DNA from: Schistocerca nitens | Lineage: Eukaryota; Arthropoda; Insecta; Orthoptera; Acrididae | DNA: 64,000 bases | Assembly: GCF_023898315.1 (NCBI RefSeq) | Contig: NC_064619.1 | Coordinates: 303,094,150 to 303,158,149, forward strand | Direction of reading: 5' to 3' | Shown here: positions 21,230 to 32,849 of the stretch, piece by piece | Layout: each line of letters opens with the position of its first letter | How positions within the stretch are numbered: position 1 is the first letter of the stretch | The notes under the pieces: generated by a model | The model's input: only the letters and a program-made list of their open reading frames with translations | Database searches by the model: none | Told to the model about the DNA's origin: nothing | Position numbers and translations under genes: made by a program

Positions 21230-23874
21230 CCATGTGTAATGTGCGTGATTTCTATGGAATGTGTTCTTCCTTCGCAAAACTCTTTGCTCATTGTTGGAAG
21301 ACAGTATTACATATTTCGATTTGTTACGAACTCTTATCCTATATTTCAGAAAGCAAATTGACATTTACTGAAAGTCGGTCCCTCTCGCTGCGGTTTCTTT
21401 TCATAATGTTGTTTCCTCCTGTCAGATGCGTCCGAATAGGAAGATGATGAACACTAAAACGTCATCCTGAATGAACCGTTTAATCAAACATTATAATCAG
21501 ATCTCCATCCATAAAATAAAACAACCTATGTATAAATTCCCGTGGCACTATGACAGTTATCCCCCATCGTTCTGCAGTTAAATGTTGTAGAGTATGCTGT
21601 TATCACAGTAAAAGCAAGCTATTCAAGGAGGCAATAAACGTTCCTATTGAAATAAACTGGGTTTTGAATCAGTCCATAATTTCAATGATGGATTTTTGTA
21701 AAATTTTTTCTTGACGGATAGGTGAGATGTTTCTATTTTTGTAGACCCACGTTGGTAGAGAATCTCTTTGTCAACTTTGTAAATGCACGTAATTAACATT
21801 GTGGAAAAAGGAAAAGATCCGCTCTTCGACTTTCTAACATTCATCTCTCTTGTTTCTGAGGTTTTTCAAGCTACAGTACGTGTAAATTAAACTCTGTATC
21901 CTAATTAGTTCCTTAATTTATGTTATTATCAGCTATACTGCCATGTCTTATTTCCTTTTAATCTCGTAACGAAGTCTTTTCATGTACATAATATTTATCG
22001 TCCGTTTAGAATTCCATTTCAGGCTAAAAACAGGAAAAGTTGGTGACGAATTATTGGGCAGCAAACGAATGAAAGCCTATTTCCTTAAGTGAAACTAAAG
22101 CGTCCTGATATATTTGTTTTTCCTGTTGTCAATAGCTTGCGCAATATTTTCCGTAAGAATTGCAATAAGTTGAGCAAACCCATCTACCAATTGGGGTGAT
22201 ATACAAAATACGAAGAGGGAGCCTTTTAGGTAAAATTTACTAACTGCTTATTATCTAGCTCAAACAAAATATTAACCACTGTCCTGGCTCCCCATCTTCA
22301 ATTAAACATACTTCCTTTACTCAAGAAAAAAAAATCGTTTCAAATGGCAGTGGGAAACGAAAATTTTTCAAGAAGTTTGTGTGATCCTTATTGACGAGCA
22401 TATATATTGCTGCCAAAGAAGACTGTATTAAGATTATAGTTTACATTGTAGACAGACTCTTCATACACGTCTTTGTGAATCTACTCTGCTTAATTACGCA
22501 ACTTTGTTTAACACTAAATGCGACGTATGTAATGACGAATATCAGTTAATGGTGGACTTTCTTACTAAAAGCGTCTGTTTCTTTCTAATATCGAATGTAC
22601 ATTAAATTCTCTGGCTTCGTCTCTGTCTTCGTAAATAGGAGACTAAAGGCCACACAGAGAGTAATCTAAATCTTTGACCAACCTCATAGAGGGTTACAGT
22701 ATCTGTTAAATATTATGTATAACTCTTGCTACATTATAGGCACAGAAATAAATTGAGATACTACATTGCCTCCAAACGTGGGTGGAAGTTACTCAATTTA
22801 CAATCATTTCTATCTACGTTTACTACTTAGTTTTATCGGCTAACATTGTTTTGTACTAGTATGGCAGAGATATCAAAATTGTAAGCTGAATCGGTAAAAG
22901 ACTACACATTCGTTACACAAAATGACGTCGCTGATTTTTGCATCCCATAGCTTACCGCTAAGTTCTTGAAGTTCTCTGTGTATTGTAGCTATGATTCAGT
23001 CAGATGGAGGGAGATCATCATGTTTTAAACTCTTATTTAACACATATGTAGAGAAAATATATTAACGTCTATGAGGAAAAGACAGACATTGGGATCAAAT
23101 GCTTACAACGAAAACACACACTGCCACTTCATCTTTGACCTTCAGAACATGGAAATTTCAAATTTTTCATTGGTTTGTTAAAACGTTTGTCAGACACGAG
23201 TGAAAATGTCCTATGCATACCACTGTTACATACAGTTCATTTAAAATGGACTTTTTAATTAATGCCTAAACTAATTAACGTAAATAAGTACAAAGAAAGG
23301 TGCGTCTTATACATATTGGCTCGAGAGTGCATATTCGGTTTTTAAATACATTTGTGTTCATTTGTTTCAAGTACGGCTTTTGTAAGAATTTTACTTGAGT
23401 TACATTGAGTAGTGTTTGAGTACTTCAGTGTCATGTTTTATACAAAATTTTCTTTTACAGCACACAAATTTGTTTTATCGATGTCAGGAAGAAGTAAGCT
23501 CGATTTGCTTAAGGATGGGTGTCTTCACCTTTGATCTGACATCGCTCAGCAGCTGATGGTAAACAATTTAAAAAACCAACAGCAGAGCGGCATCTGGCAT
23601 TGTTGTTCCTAGAATGACTTGAAAACAGGAATGTCTAATGAAAATAGACGCTGACAACAGGAATATAGGTCTGCACTTCCGTGATATTGCTCATTATGGT
23701 GCACAATAACAACTTGTACACCAAAAACTAGTCTAAATTATAACAAAAAATGCTCGTCTCAGTAATGCTTACAGGGGCATGTACTTTATTATGTACTGCA
23801 GTTTACATAGAAAAAAACACAAGAGATAGGAAAACAAAATTAAAATTAAAAAAACATCAATATCTATGACAAAC
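19797..23874. other. No identifiable gene
   Basis: Four kilobases of AT-rich sequence. It contains a (CA)n microsatellite at 21194-21229 and short ORFs without recognisable domains. Confidence 0.45.
21194..21229. repeat. (CA)n microsatellite
   Basis: Uninterrupted dinucleotide run after a CATA imperfection. ORFs across it are repeat artefacts. Confidence 0.95.
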
Positions 23875-23879
23875 GTTAA

Positions 23880-24370
23880 TGTTGTGGGTTGGCAGGAGAG
23901 CCAACAACGGGTCACTAGAGGAAGCCGAAAGGCACGCGTTTAAGCTCACGCAGACTGGCGTGAGGTCTGGAACAGGACAAGAAAATTAGAATTCAGAAAA
24001 ACGGTCATAGCTGGTGGAATACTTAACTTTAATCCATAAATGGTGAACGTCGCTCTTGACTGTACATTATTCACAATATCAATTGTAACTGAACATGGCG
24101 CCTTGCTAGGTCGTAGCAAATGACGTAGCTGAAGGCTATGCTAACTATCGTCTCGGCAAATGAGAGCGTATTTTGTCAGTGAACCATCGCTAGCAAAGTC
24201 GGTTGTACAACTGGGGCGAGTGCCAGGAAGTCACTCTAGACCTGCCGTGTGGCGGCGCTCGGTCTGTAATCACTGTTAGTGACGACACGCGGGTCCGTCG
24301 TATACTAACGGACCGCGGCCGATTTAAAGGCTACCACCTAGCAAGTGTGGTGTCTGGCGGTGACACCACA
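23880..24370 (-). repeat. 3' LTR of the Gypsy provirus
   Basis: On the element's strand it runs TGTGGTGTCACC to CCAACCCACAACA, 491 bp, and is preceded by the polypurine tract. Same length as the 5' LTR. Confidence 0.95.
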
Positions 24371-24382
24371 TTCCTCCCCCGC
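24371..24382 (-). promoter_or_regulatory. Polypurine tract of the Gypsy provirus
   Basis: Minus strand GCGGGGGAGGAA directly abuts the TGTG start of the 3' LTR. This is the usual place and composition of the plus-strand DNA primer. Confidence 0.85.
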
Positions 24383-24451
24383 AAATCGGCGTACGGTTGT
24401 GGCATAAGGCTTCCGCCCGCCGTGGGGAGGACCCCATGTTGACGTATGCAA

Positions 24452-25483
24452 CTAGGTGGGGAGCCTAACAACAGGCGAGGCTGTGCCACCCGCACCCTGC
24501 CATTCGGACCGCGGGGAGCTAGGAAACGAATGAAAACCTGCTCCAGGGTGCACGCCAACATGCGGTGTATGCGCCCGCAGAGAGACAGGAGGGGCCGAAG
24601 GGTCGACCGCCATCGGGCCGGGGCACCCGACGGGCGAAGACGACATACGGTCCGGAGCGGACAAGAGTTCCATGTCGGAGGACAACTGGTCACGGGAACC
24701 GATCGGCGGCGCGTGGCCCAGGGAGGCTCCCGGCGGTTGCAGCGACGCGTCCACGGCGGGCGTCGCCGGCGGCGGCGGTGGCGCGTCGCCATGGGCCAAA
24801 ATGGAAGGCAGCGTCGGTAACACCTGGGGCTGAGGCGAGCCAGTTGATGGGTTCCCAGGGCGCTGACCGGACGGCACCGTCGCTGAAAGCAGACGGAGAG
24901 CGGCAGATCCCGTGCGACGACAGAGGCGCAGCTGATTGATATGCCGACTCACCTCACCAGAGGCCCCCAAAACCAGATACACAGCGCGGCCGAGGCAGCG
25001 AAGAATGCGCCCTTCGAGCCAACGCCGTGAACCTCGATAGTGGCGGTAGTAGACAACGTCGCCTGGGGCAAAAGCAGGTGTCTGCCGCTGCACAGGAACC
25101 AGATGCGGCGGATGTAGCAAAGACATCAAGGTCCGATGAGGGTGACCGTGGAGCAACTCAGCCGGCGAGCGACCATCTCGGGGCTGAGAGCGATACGAGG
25201 ACAAAAAGAGCAATAACGCGTCCTCCCGAAAATGCGACTCTTTCAACTTCAACATCTGTAACTTGAAAGTCCTGACCAATCGTTCAGCGGCACCGTCTGA
25301 CTGTGGCGAAAACGGCGCGGACGTCTGATGTTGAATACCATTGGCCTTGCAGAATGACTGAAATTCTGCGGACACGAATTGTGGGCCATTGTCGGAAACA
25401 ATAGTCTGTGGAAGACCTTCAATGCAAAAGATAGCAGATAACGCTTGGATGGTGGCAGATGACGTCGTGGAAGACATGTGTAC
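24452..25483 (-). pseudogene. Gypsy integrase, C-terminal two thirds (downstream of the LINE)
   Basis: Resumes in frame after the LINE with VHMSSTTSSATIQAL. The second catalytic Asp (VSDNGPQFVS) and the Glu (QSDGAAERLVRTFK) are 35 residues apart, giving the canonical D-35-E. A chromodomain-less C-terminus follows with a GPY/F-like module (FAPGDVVYYRHYRGSRRWLE, HINQLRLC) and a long Pro/Ser-rich tail to the stop at 24452. This part is open throughout. The first Asp is on the other side of the LINE. The GC-rich + strand ORFs at 24446-25266 are its antisense. Confidence 0.88.
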
Positions 25484-28400
25484 CTTTTTTAGATTGAAGT
25501 CAGCTGATAGGTATTCCTGCTTAAGGGAAATCTCTCTAACAAAGAAACCACTTTCTACAAAGCTTGGGTATCCCATTAATGAGGGAATTAGTATATTTCA
25601 TCAAAATATACAAGGTATTAGAGATAAAGTTAGTGAACTGCTTATAGATGTTGACTCTGAAATTGGTATATCTGAATACTTCTTAAATAAGGAGATAATT
25701 CAGAGGCTTCCTTTACCAGGATACAGGTTGGCTGGCAGCTTTTCTAGGCGCTCTTTGCGGTGTGTGGGAGTAGCCATGTATGTGAGAAACGGTATCCCAT
25801 TTGAGCCAATTGATGTTTCAAAGTACTGCACTGAAAAGGTGTTTGAATGTTGTGCAGGTGTGGTTAAATTTAGTGGAGCTAAACTTCTTACTGTTGTTAT
25901 TTATAGATCCCCAGACTCCGATTTCACAACATTTTTGCTAAAGCTAGAGGAGGTTCTTGGTTCACTTTATAGGAAATACAAAAAGTTAGTTATATGTGGT
26001 GACTTCAATATTAATTGTATAAGTGATTGTGCAAGTAAAAGGATGATGGTAGACCTCCTTAATTCATATAATCTTATGCAAACCGTATTCTTTCCAACGA
26101 AAGTGCAAGGGAACAGTAGAACAACCATAGACAATATTTTTGTTCATTCGTCATTATTAGAAGGGCATTCTGTTAGCAAAAAGATGAATGGCCTTTCAGA
26201 TCATGATGCACAAATTTTAAGTCTAAAAGATTTTTGTGCTGCAACACATGTTAAATATATTTACCAATTTTTTAGGAAAGCTGATCCAGTTGCTGTACAG
26301 ACTTTTGTAAACCTTATCAAGGAACAAGAGTGGGAAGATGTTTATAGTGCTGATACAGTAGACGATAAATACAATGGTTTCCTCAAGACTTTTCTCGTGC
26401 TCTTTGAAAGTTGCTTTCCGTTAGAACGTTCACAACAGGGTACTAGCACAAACAGGCAGCCTGGGTGGCTGACTAAAGGGATAACAATATCTTGTAGAAC
26501 GAAGTGGCAATTATATCAAAACGTTAGAAACAGTCACAATCTAAATGCAGCAGCCCATTACAAACAGTATTGTAAGGTGCTTAAAAAAGTTATTAGGAAG
26601 GTAAAAAGTATGTGGTATGCAGATAGAATAGCTAAGTCTCAGGATAAAATTAAAACCATATGGTCAGTCGTAAAGGAAGTGGCTGGTCTGCAGAGACAGG
26701 TCGAGAATATAGAATCAGTGCGTAGTGGGGATGTCCGTGTTACTGATAAGTCGCATATATGTACAGTACTTAATAATCACTTTCTGAATATAGCAGGTGA
26801 ACTAAATAGAAACCTAGTCCCAACAGGGAATCATATAGCGCTCTTAGAAAAAAGTGTTCCGAGACTGTTACCTGAAATGCTCCTCCATGATACTGACAAG
26901 AGGGAGATTGAGTTAATAATTAAATCACTAAAGACCAAGAACTCTCATGGATATGACGGGGTATCTAGCAGAATACTGAAGTATTGTTCCACGTATGTTA
27001 GCTCAGTACTTAGCCATATCTGTAACTTTTCCTTTAGGAGTGGTCGGTTTCCTGAGCGATTAAAGTACTCGGTAGTGAAGCCACTTTATAAAAAGGGAGA
27101 CAGGGATAATGTTGACAATTATAGACCTATTTCTATGCCATCGGTGTTTGCTAAAGTTATCGAGAGGGTTGTATATACAAGGTTACTGCAGCATTTAAAT
27201 TCACATAATTTGCTGTCAAATGTACAGTTTGGTTTTAGAAATGGCTTAACAACTGAAAATGCTATAGTCTCTTTTCTCTGTGAGGTTTTGGACGGATTAA
27301 ATAAAAGGTTGCGAACGTTAGGTGTTTTCTTTGATTTAACGAAGGCTTTTGACTGTGTTGACCACAAAATATTACTGCAGAAGTTGGAACATTATGGAGT
27401 AAGGGGAGTAGCTTACAATTGGTTCGCCTCCTACTTTAAGAACAGAAAGCAGAAGGTAATCCTCCGCAATATTGAGAGTGGTAATGATGTTCAGTCCCAA
27501 TGGGGCACTGTTAAATGGGGCGTTCCCCAAGGGTCGGTGCTGGGGCCACCGCTGTTTCTTATTTATATAAATGATATGCCTTCTAGTGTTACAGGTGATT
27601 CAAAAATATTTTTGTTTGCTGATGACACCACCTTGGTAGTGAAGGATCTTGTGTGTAATATTGTAACATTATCAAATAATGTAGTTCATGATATAAGTTC
27701 GTGGCTTGTGGAAAATAATTTGATGCTAAATCACAGTAAGACTCAGTTTTTACAGTTTCTAACTCACAATTCAACAAGAACTGACATTTTAATCAGACAG
27801 AATGGGCATGTTATAAGCGAGACGGAACAGTTCAAGTTCCTAGGCGTACGGATAGATAGTAAGCTGTTGTGGAAAGCCCATGTTCAGGATCTTGTTCAGA
27901 AACTAAATGCCGCTTTATTTACCATTAGAACAGTATCTCAAATAAGTGACATTTCAACACGAAAAGTAGTATACTTCGCATATTTTCATACGCTTATGTC
28001 ATATGGTATTATTTTTTGGGGTAATTCTTCTGATTCAAAAAGGGTATTTTTGGCTCAAAAACGGGCTGTTCGAGCTATGTATGGTGTAAGTTCGAAAACC
28101 TCTTGTCGACCCCTTTTCAATAGTCTGGGAATTTTGACATTGCCCTCACAGTATGTATTTTCTTTAATGTCGTTTGTTGTTAGCAATATTAGCTTATTCC
28201 CAAGAGTTAGCAGCTTTCACTCAGTTAATACTAGGCAGAAATCAAATCTGCATGTGGATTGCACTTCCTTGACTTTTGTGTAGAAAGGAGTGCAGTGTTC
28301 TGCTGCATCCATTTTCAATAAGCTACCACAAGAACTCAAAAATCTTAGCAGTAGCCCAAACACTTTTAAGTCTAAACTGAAGAGTTTCCTCATGGCTCAC

Positions 28401-28634
28401 TCCTTCTATTCTGTCGAGGAGCTCCTGGAAGAGCTAAAAAATTAAGCAAATTCCAGTGTTACATTCTTGATTTTCTTTATTTAAACTAACGACTTGTCGC
28501 CTGAATATGTTTCTCATATATCTCATTTCATCTGTTTCTACAATCGTGTTATAATTTCATGTATTGACTCGTTCCATGACCATGGAGACGTCTCCTAAAT
28601 GTGGTCCCACGGAACAATAAATAAATAAATAAAC
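25484..28634 (+). mobile_element. LINE nested in the Gypsy integrase (CR1/Jockey group)
   Basis: A 3151-bp insertion on the strand opposite to the provirus. Left junction after GTGTAC at 25483, right junction before AAAAGG at 28635. Removing it restores the integrase frame exactly. It has at most a 2-bp target duplication (AC). It ends in a (TAAA)n-type tail (AATAAATAAATAAAC), as in CR1-group LINEs. The 5' end is truncated just before or inside the start of ORF2. Confidence 0.9.
25485..28445 (+). pseudogene. LINE ORF2: APE endonuclease and reverse transcriptase, one stop
   Basis: Frame open from the insertion point to a TAG at 28281, then in the same frame to the natural stop at 28443. The endonuclease runs from ISIFHQNIQGIRDKVSELL through VICGDFNINC and GLSDHDAQIL, so its catalytic residues look intact. 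The RT has NYRPISMPSVFAKVIERV, FFDLTKAFDCVDHKILL, WGVPQGSVLGPPLFLIYIND and catalytic LFADDTTLVV near 27620. After RT comes a thumb region, FWGNSSDSKRVFLAQKRAVR, and the end FLMAHSFYSVEELLEELKN. The apparent ATG at 25389 is antisense Gypsy sequence, not the LINE's start. Related fragments lie at 50230-51545 and 57205-57560. The clade is inferred from motifs. Confidence 0.88.
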
Positions 28635-29057
28635 AAAAGGAAAATTACTGAATGAATCTATCACAACCAACCATCGAGCATTCCACAATGGACCAGCAAA
28701 ATCGATGTGTAAGCGTTGCCAAGGGGAAGTGGCTTTTGGCCATGCAAAGAATTTCCGCGGTGGTGCTGATTGTTGTTCGGCACACACCATGCAAGAAGAG
28801 CACATATTCGTAATCGCAGCATCGATTCCGAACCAAGTACAGTGCTGACGAGCAAATTGTTTCGTTCTCACTATACCCCAATGTCCTTGGTGGAGAAGCT
28901 GTAAGACAGAGGACTGTAACGAACGTGGGACCACGACCCTGGACTGATCATTATCAGAACGCAACAGCAAAACACCACCTCGTACAAAAAGTCTCTCCTG
29001 GTGAGCAAAAAATCGGCGAAGCAACGGATCCCCGATCCGTGACTTTGACAAGGGCCA
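28635..29057 (-). pseudogene. Gypsy integrase, N-terminal part (upstream of the LINE)
   Basis: The zinc-binding HHCC domain is clear: HQGHWGIVRTKQFARQH then CSSCMVC. The core domain begins RLHIDFAGPLWNARWLVVID (first catalytic Asp) and continues DSFSNFPFV, where the LINE interrupts. The ORF then runs into LINE 3' sequence as a meaningless tail. A TAA at 29058-29060 separates it from the RNase H region in the same frame. Confidence 0.88.
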
Positions 29058-32000
29058 TTACGTAGCAACAAAACGCAGAACGGTAGCAAGGACAGGGTCG
29101 GCAGCTGTGGCTGTAGCTACACGACGAAAATCAATCGGAAACGATTCGACCACGTCATCGGTTTCCGAATCAATGAACATGCAAGCACGTTCGGTGGAAT
29201 CGAATGCTCTGTCCTCAGCAACAGGAAAACGGGACAACGCATCGGCGTTTCCGTGCTTAGCAGTGGACCGATACAAGATATCGTAGCGGTACTGCGAGAG
29301 GAAAATAGACCAGCGAATGAATTTCTGCGCTGTACGTGGAGGTACACGCTTGGTCGGATGAAAAGTGATGTCAAAGGTTTGTGGTCTGTGAGGATGGTAA
29401 AGTGACGACCATACAAGAAATCATGAAACTTTGTAACACCAAATACGAGAGCCAATGCTTCTTTCTCGATCTGTGAATAATTTCTTTACGCAGACGAGAG
29501 CAATTTGGACGCAAAGGCAATAGGGCGATCGTGCGCTCCATCTTTGTGCCCAAGATCAGCACCGATCCCGAAATCCGATGCATCCACCATCAACAAAAGG
29601 GGCTTTCGGGGATCGAATGGCGTAGGGCAGGTATTGGAAAGCAACGCCGATTTCAACTGGCGAAAGGCGCGTTCGCATTCCGTCGTCCAGACGAACGGAA
29701 CGCCTTTACGGTGTAAGCGATGAAGCGGAGCTGAAATGGAAGAGGCCTGTGGAACATAGCGATGATAATAGTTAATTTTTTCCAGCATACTCTGTAGCTG
29801 CTTCAAATTATGCGGCGAAGGCAAGTCTTGTATGGCACGGTGGTGCTCTGGACTGGGATGTATGCCTTGAGCATTGAGTACATGTCCCAGGTAGGGTAAG
29901 TCACGAGCAAAAAATACACATTTGTCCTTCCGCAAGCGAAGACCATTTTGTCGCAAGACCTGAAATAATGTTCTGAGATTGGCGAAATGTTCTTCTTCCG
30001 TCTTTCCGGAGATCACAATATCGTCCAGATAGTTTGCTGCAGTAGGGACCGACGCACAAACAGTTTGCAGATATTGCTGAAACAATGCAGGGGCGGATGC
30101 ACACCCGAATGGCAGTCGTTTGAATCGATACAAACCAAGATGCGTGTTAACCACCAAAACGCGCTGGGATTCTTCGTCCACCGGTATTTGCAAGTACGCA
30201 TCTGCTAGGTCCAACTTCGAAAAATATTTACCTGGGCACAGTTTGTCAAAAAGATCTTCCGGGCGGGGTAAAGGAAAAGTTGCAGTCACCAGTTGTGGAT
30301 TCACTGGTGCCTTGAAGTCCACACAAAGTCTCAATTTTCCCGAATGTTTTGGCAGAATTACTAAGGGTGATGCCCAGAGAGAAGCCTGCACACGTTCAAT
30401 TACACCTTGCGATTCCAAATCGTGTAATGTTTTTGCGACCTCATCACGCAATGCGTAGGGAACATTCCACGCTCTGAAAAATTTCGGTTGAGCATTGACT
30501 TTCAGTTCCAAATGTGCTTTATAGTTCTTAGCGCAACCGAGGCCCGGTGCAAAAATGTCTGCAAATTCTTCACATAGACGGGAAACACTGTCGGAAGGCA
30601 CAGTCTGGTTCACTGATAGGACCTGATTTACTATAGACAAGTTAAACAACTGAAATAAATCAAAACCAAACAAGTTCACTGCAGAAGAAGAACGAAGGAC
30701 GTAAAATGACACAAGTTTTGTTTGTCCTTTGTATGTTGCAAGAAGGCTGCACTGTCCTAACACAAGGATCTTGTGAGCCGAATAGCTAGTTAACTTAACA
30801 GTTGCGGCAAGCAACGGAGGTGTGCCTAGCAGTTTGTAAGTGTCTTAATTGATCAGTGAAACTGCAGCCCCGGTATCGAGCTGGAATGGTGTCACTTTGC
30901 CGTTAATGTCCAAGTCCACAAAAAGTTTATTGCCCTGCTGATGACAAGAGGGACTGTCTCGTGCAACGTGAACTGACACTGGTACAAAATCACTTGCGAC
31001 TTGACAGGAGTTCCGGCGATGTCGACGCACACTATTTGTGGGACGAACACAGTCACTGTTAGAGAGAGTGGCACTGGGCGGAGTGGCATGAACTACATGA
31101 ATTTCCATGGTCGAAGTTTCGTGAGCCTGAGTATCCTTGGTTCGATTCCGATTCCGGCGCGAAGCAAAGGGCCTGGAATGGCTTTGAGCTTCCGATCTGA
31201 GCTTTTTCTGGCAAACACTTTGAACATGTCCTTTTCTATTACAGTAAAAGCAAATAGCTTGGCGTGACGGGCAATTCTCACGTGAATGTCTAGTAGCACA
31301 CCGCAGGCATGATTTTAGCACTGCATTTGCTTGCCGGCGCGGTACATGTGGCTGAGAGCCTGGCGGCAGCGGCGCAGCCGGGCGCGAGGACTGTTTACTG
31401 TTCCGTGCAGCTCGCTCGGCAGGCCGGTTAACCTGACACACGGGTGGCGAAGTTTCAAATGATTCCTGAGCAAAGTCAAGTGTGTCCTGCCAATCCAATA
31501 TGTCCATCACTTGTTGAAGGGAGGGGTTGACTAGTTTCAAAATCTGTTCCTGTATACGAACATCAGAAACGTTCTGTGCAATTGCATCACGTACCATAGT
31601 ATCTGAATAAGGGAGTCCACATTGACACTCAAAAGCACAATCCCTAGTAAGGCCTTGCAAGATTGCAACCCACTCCCTATAAGTCTGATCTGCCATACGT
31701 TTTGTACAAAAGAAGGTATATCTTTTCACAACTATATTGACTGAGTCTTCAAAATATGCATCTAATGCAGACAAAATTTCGTCGTAGGTCAGAGTTGCTA
31801 CGTCACGTCAGGGAAATAATTTGACTATCACACGGTACGTGTGCACCCCAATGGAGGACAACAAAAAAGGCTGCCGCTCATTACCTTGAATTCTGTAGGC
31901 GGCGAGATGGAATCCAAATTGGCGGGACCACTCCGTCCAGCTTTCCAGTGCAGCATCAAAAGGAAGAAAAGTAGGTGCAACTGCGTGTTGTGGCTGCGTT

Positions 32001-32146
32001 AGCGGTGGAGCGGCGGCTGCCGCATCGTTTTGCATCGCACGTTGACCCTGGACGAGCTGTCCAAGGGCATCCAGTAACGCCTGCGTCTGCTGATTCTGTA
32101 AGCGATAAAATTCGGACAGTACATCTGGAGATGGTGGCGAAGCCAT
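29058..32146 (-). pseudogene. Gypsy gag-protease-RT-RNase H, broken
   Basis: Starts MASPPSPDVLSEFYRLQNQQ at 32146, just after the primer binding site. Gag ends with two zinc knuckles, CLRCATRHSRENC and CFYCNRKGHVQSVC, and runs on in frame into the protease (FQLDTGAAVSLI) and RT (SQGVIERVQASLWASPLVIL, CVDFKAPVN, RLPFGCASAPALFQ, catalytic YLDDIVIS). RNase H follows ([43 protein letters not shown]). Defects: in-frame stops TGA at 31806-31808, TAA at 30845-30847, 29486-29488 and 29058-29060, and one frameshift near 29350. Gag and pol share a frame, so this family probably makes one polyprotein. Confidence 0.9.
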
Positions 32147-32189
32147 TACACAAGTAAATCAGGGCAGTATAGTTACGAACGCGGTATTG

Positions 32190-32201
32190 TCTCGTCGCCA
32201 A
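32190..32201 (-). promoter_or_regulatory. Primer binding site of the Gypsy provirus (candidate)
   Basis: The minus-strand sequence next to the 5' LTR is TTGGCGACGAGAC. A TGGCGAC start suits priming by the 3' end of a host tRNA; I cannot identify which one. Confidence 0.6.
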
Positions 32202-32692
32202 TGTTGTGGGATGGCAGGAGAGCCAACACTGGGTTACTAGAGGAAGCCGAAAGGCACGCGTTTTAGCTCACACAGGCTGGCGTGAGGTCTGGAACAAGAC
32301 AAGGAAATTAGAATTTAGAAAAACAGTCGTAGCTGGTGGAATACTTAACTTTAATCCATAAATGGTGAACGTCGCTCTTGACTGTACATTATTCACAATA
32401 TCAATTGTAACTGAACATGGCGCCTTGCTAGGTCGTAGTAAATGATGTAGCTGAAGGCTATGCTAACTATCGTCTCGGCAAATGAGAGCGTATTTTGTCA
32501 GTGAACCATCGCTAGCAAAGTCGGTTGTACAACTGGGGCGAGTGCTAGGAAGTCTCTCTAGACCTGCCGTGTGGCGGCGCTCGGTCTGTAATCACTGATA
32601 GTGGCGACACGCGAGTCCGACGTATACTAACGGACCGCGGCTGATTTAAAGGCTACCACCTAGCAAGTGTGGTGTCTGGCGGTGACATCACA
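32202..32692 (-). repeat. 5' LTR of the Gypsy provirus
   Basis: 491 bp, TGTGATGTCACC to CCATCCCACAACA on the element's strand, followed downstream by the primer binding site. The duplication GTTAA follows at 32693-32697. Confidence 0.95.
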
Positions 32693-32800
32693 GTTAAGAC
32701 GTCTCTGTTGGCCATTGTGGCAATGGGACAGCGGCTGGTCAAATATTTAACAACGAAATTCGCCAAACAGCCTTGCAGTTGAGATGTTATTTTATGTTAA

Positions 32801-32846
32801 TTTCACCACCAGTTTCGGCAGTTCATTGTACTATCTTCAGGCCCCA
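32801..32846 (-). other. Hammerhead-like motif (Penelope-type), degenerate
   Basis: Minus strand: a perfect CTGAAGA core (32834-32840), weak stem II (AGT/ACT), then CCGAAACTGGT (GAAA at 32813-32816). CTGAAGA-stem-GAAAC is the pattern of hammerheads in Penelope-like termini. Stems I and III are poor. No Penelope ORF is seen beside it. Confidence 0.35.
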
Positions 32847-32849
32847 TAT

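Larger units (their letters stand above)
23880..32692 (-). mobile_element. Complete Gypsy (Ty3)-type LTR provirus, with a nested LINE
   Basis: Both 491-bp LTRs are present, flanked by a perfect 5-bp target duplication GTTAA (23875-23879 and 32693-32697). Without the 3151-bp LINE inside, the element is about 5.66 kb. Order on the minus strand: 5' LTR, primer binding site, gag, protease, RT, RNase H, integrase, polypurine tract, 3' LTR. There is no envelope ORF. By eye the LTRs differ at about 22 of 491 positions (about 95.5% identical), so it is neither new nor ancient. Four in-frame stops and one frameshift disable gag-pol. The solo LTR at 2167-2642 belongs to a related subfamily. Confidence 0.95.

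Noticed and set aside
24446-25266. GC-rich + strand ORFs of 79-124 residues
   Set aside because: They are antisense to the open integrase frame of the Gypsy element and have no motifs of their own.
25389-25484. ATG at 25389 as the start of the 964-residue LINE protein
   Set aside because: The first 32 codons are antisense Gypsy integrase; the LINE begins at 25484.
30845-31774. Domesticated gag gene
   Set aside because: It is an ordinary part of the LTR-bounded provirus and is broken by stops on both sides.
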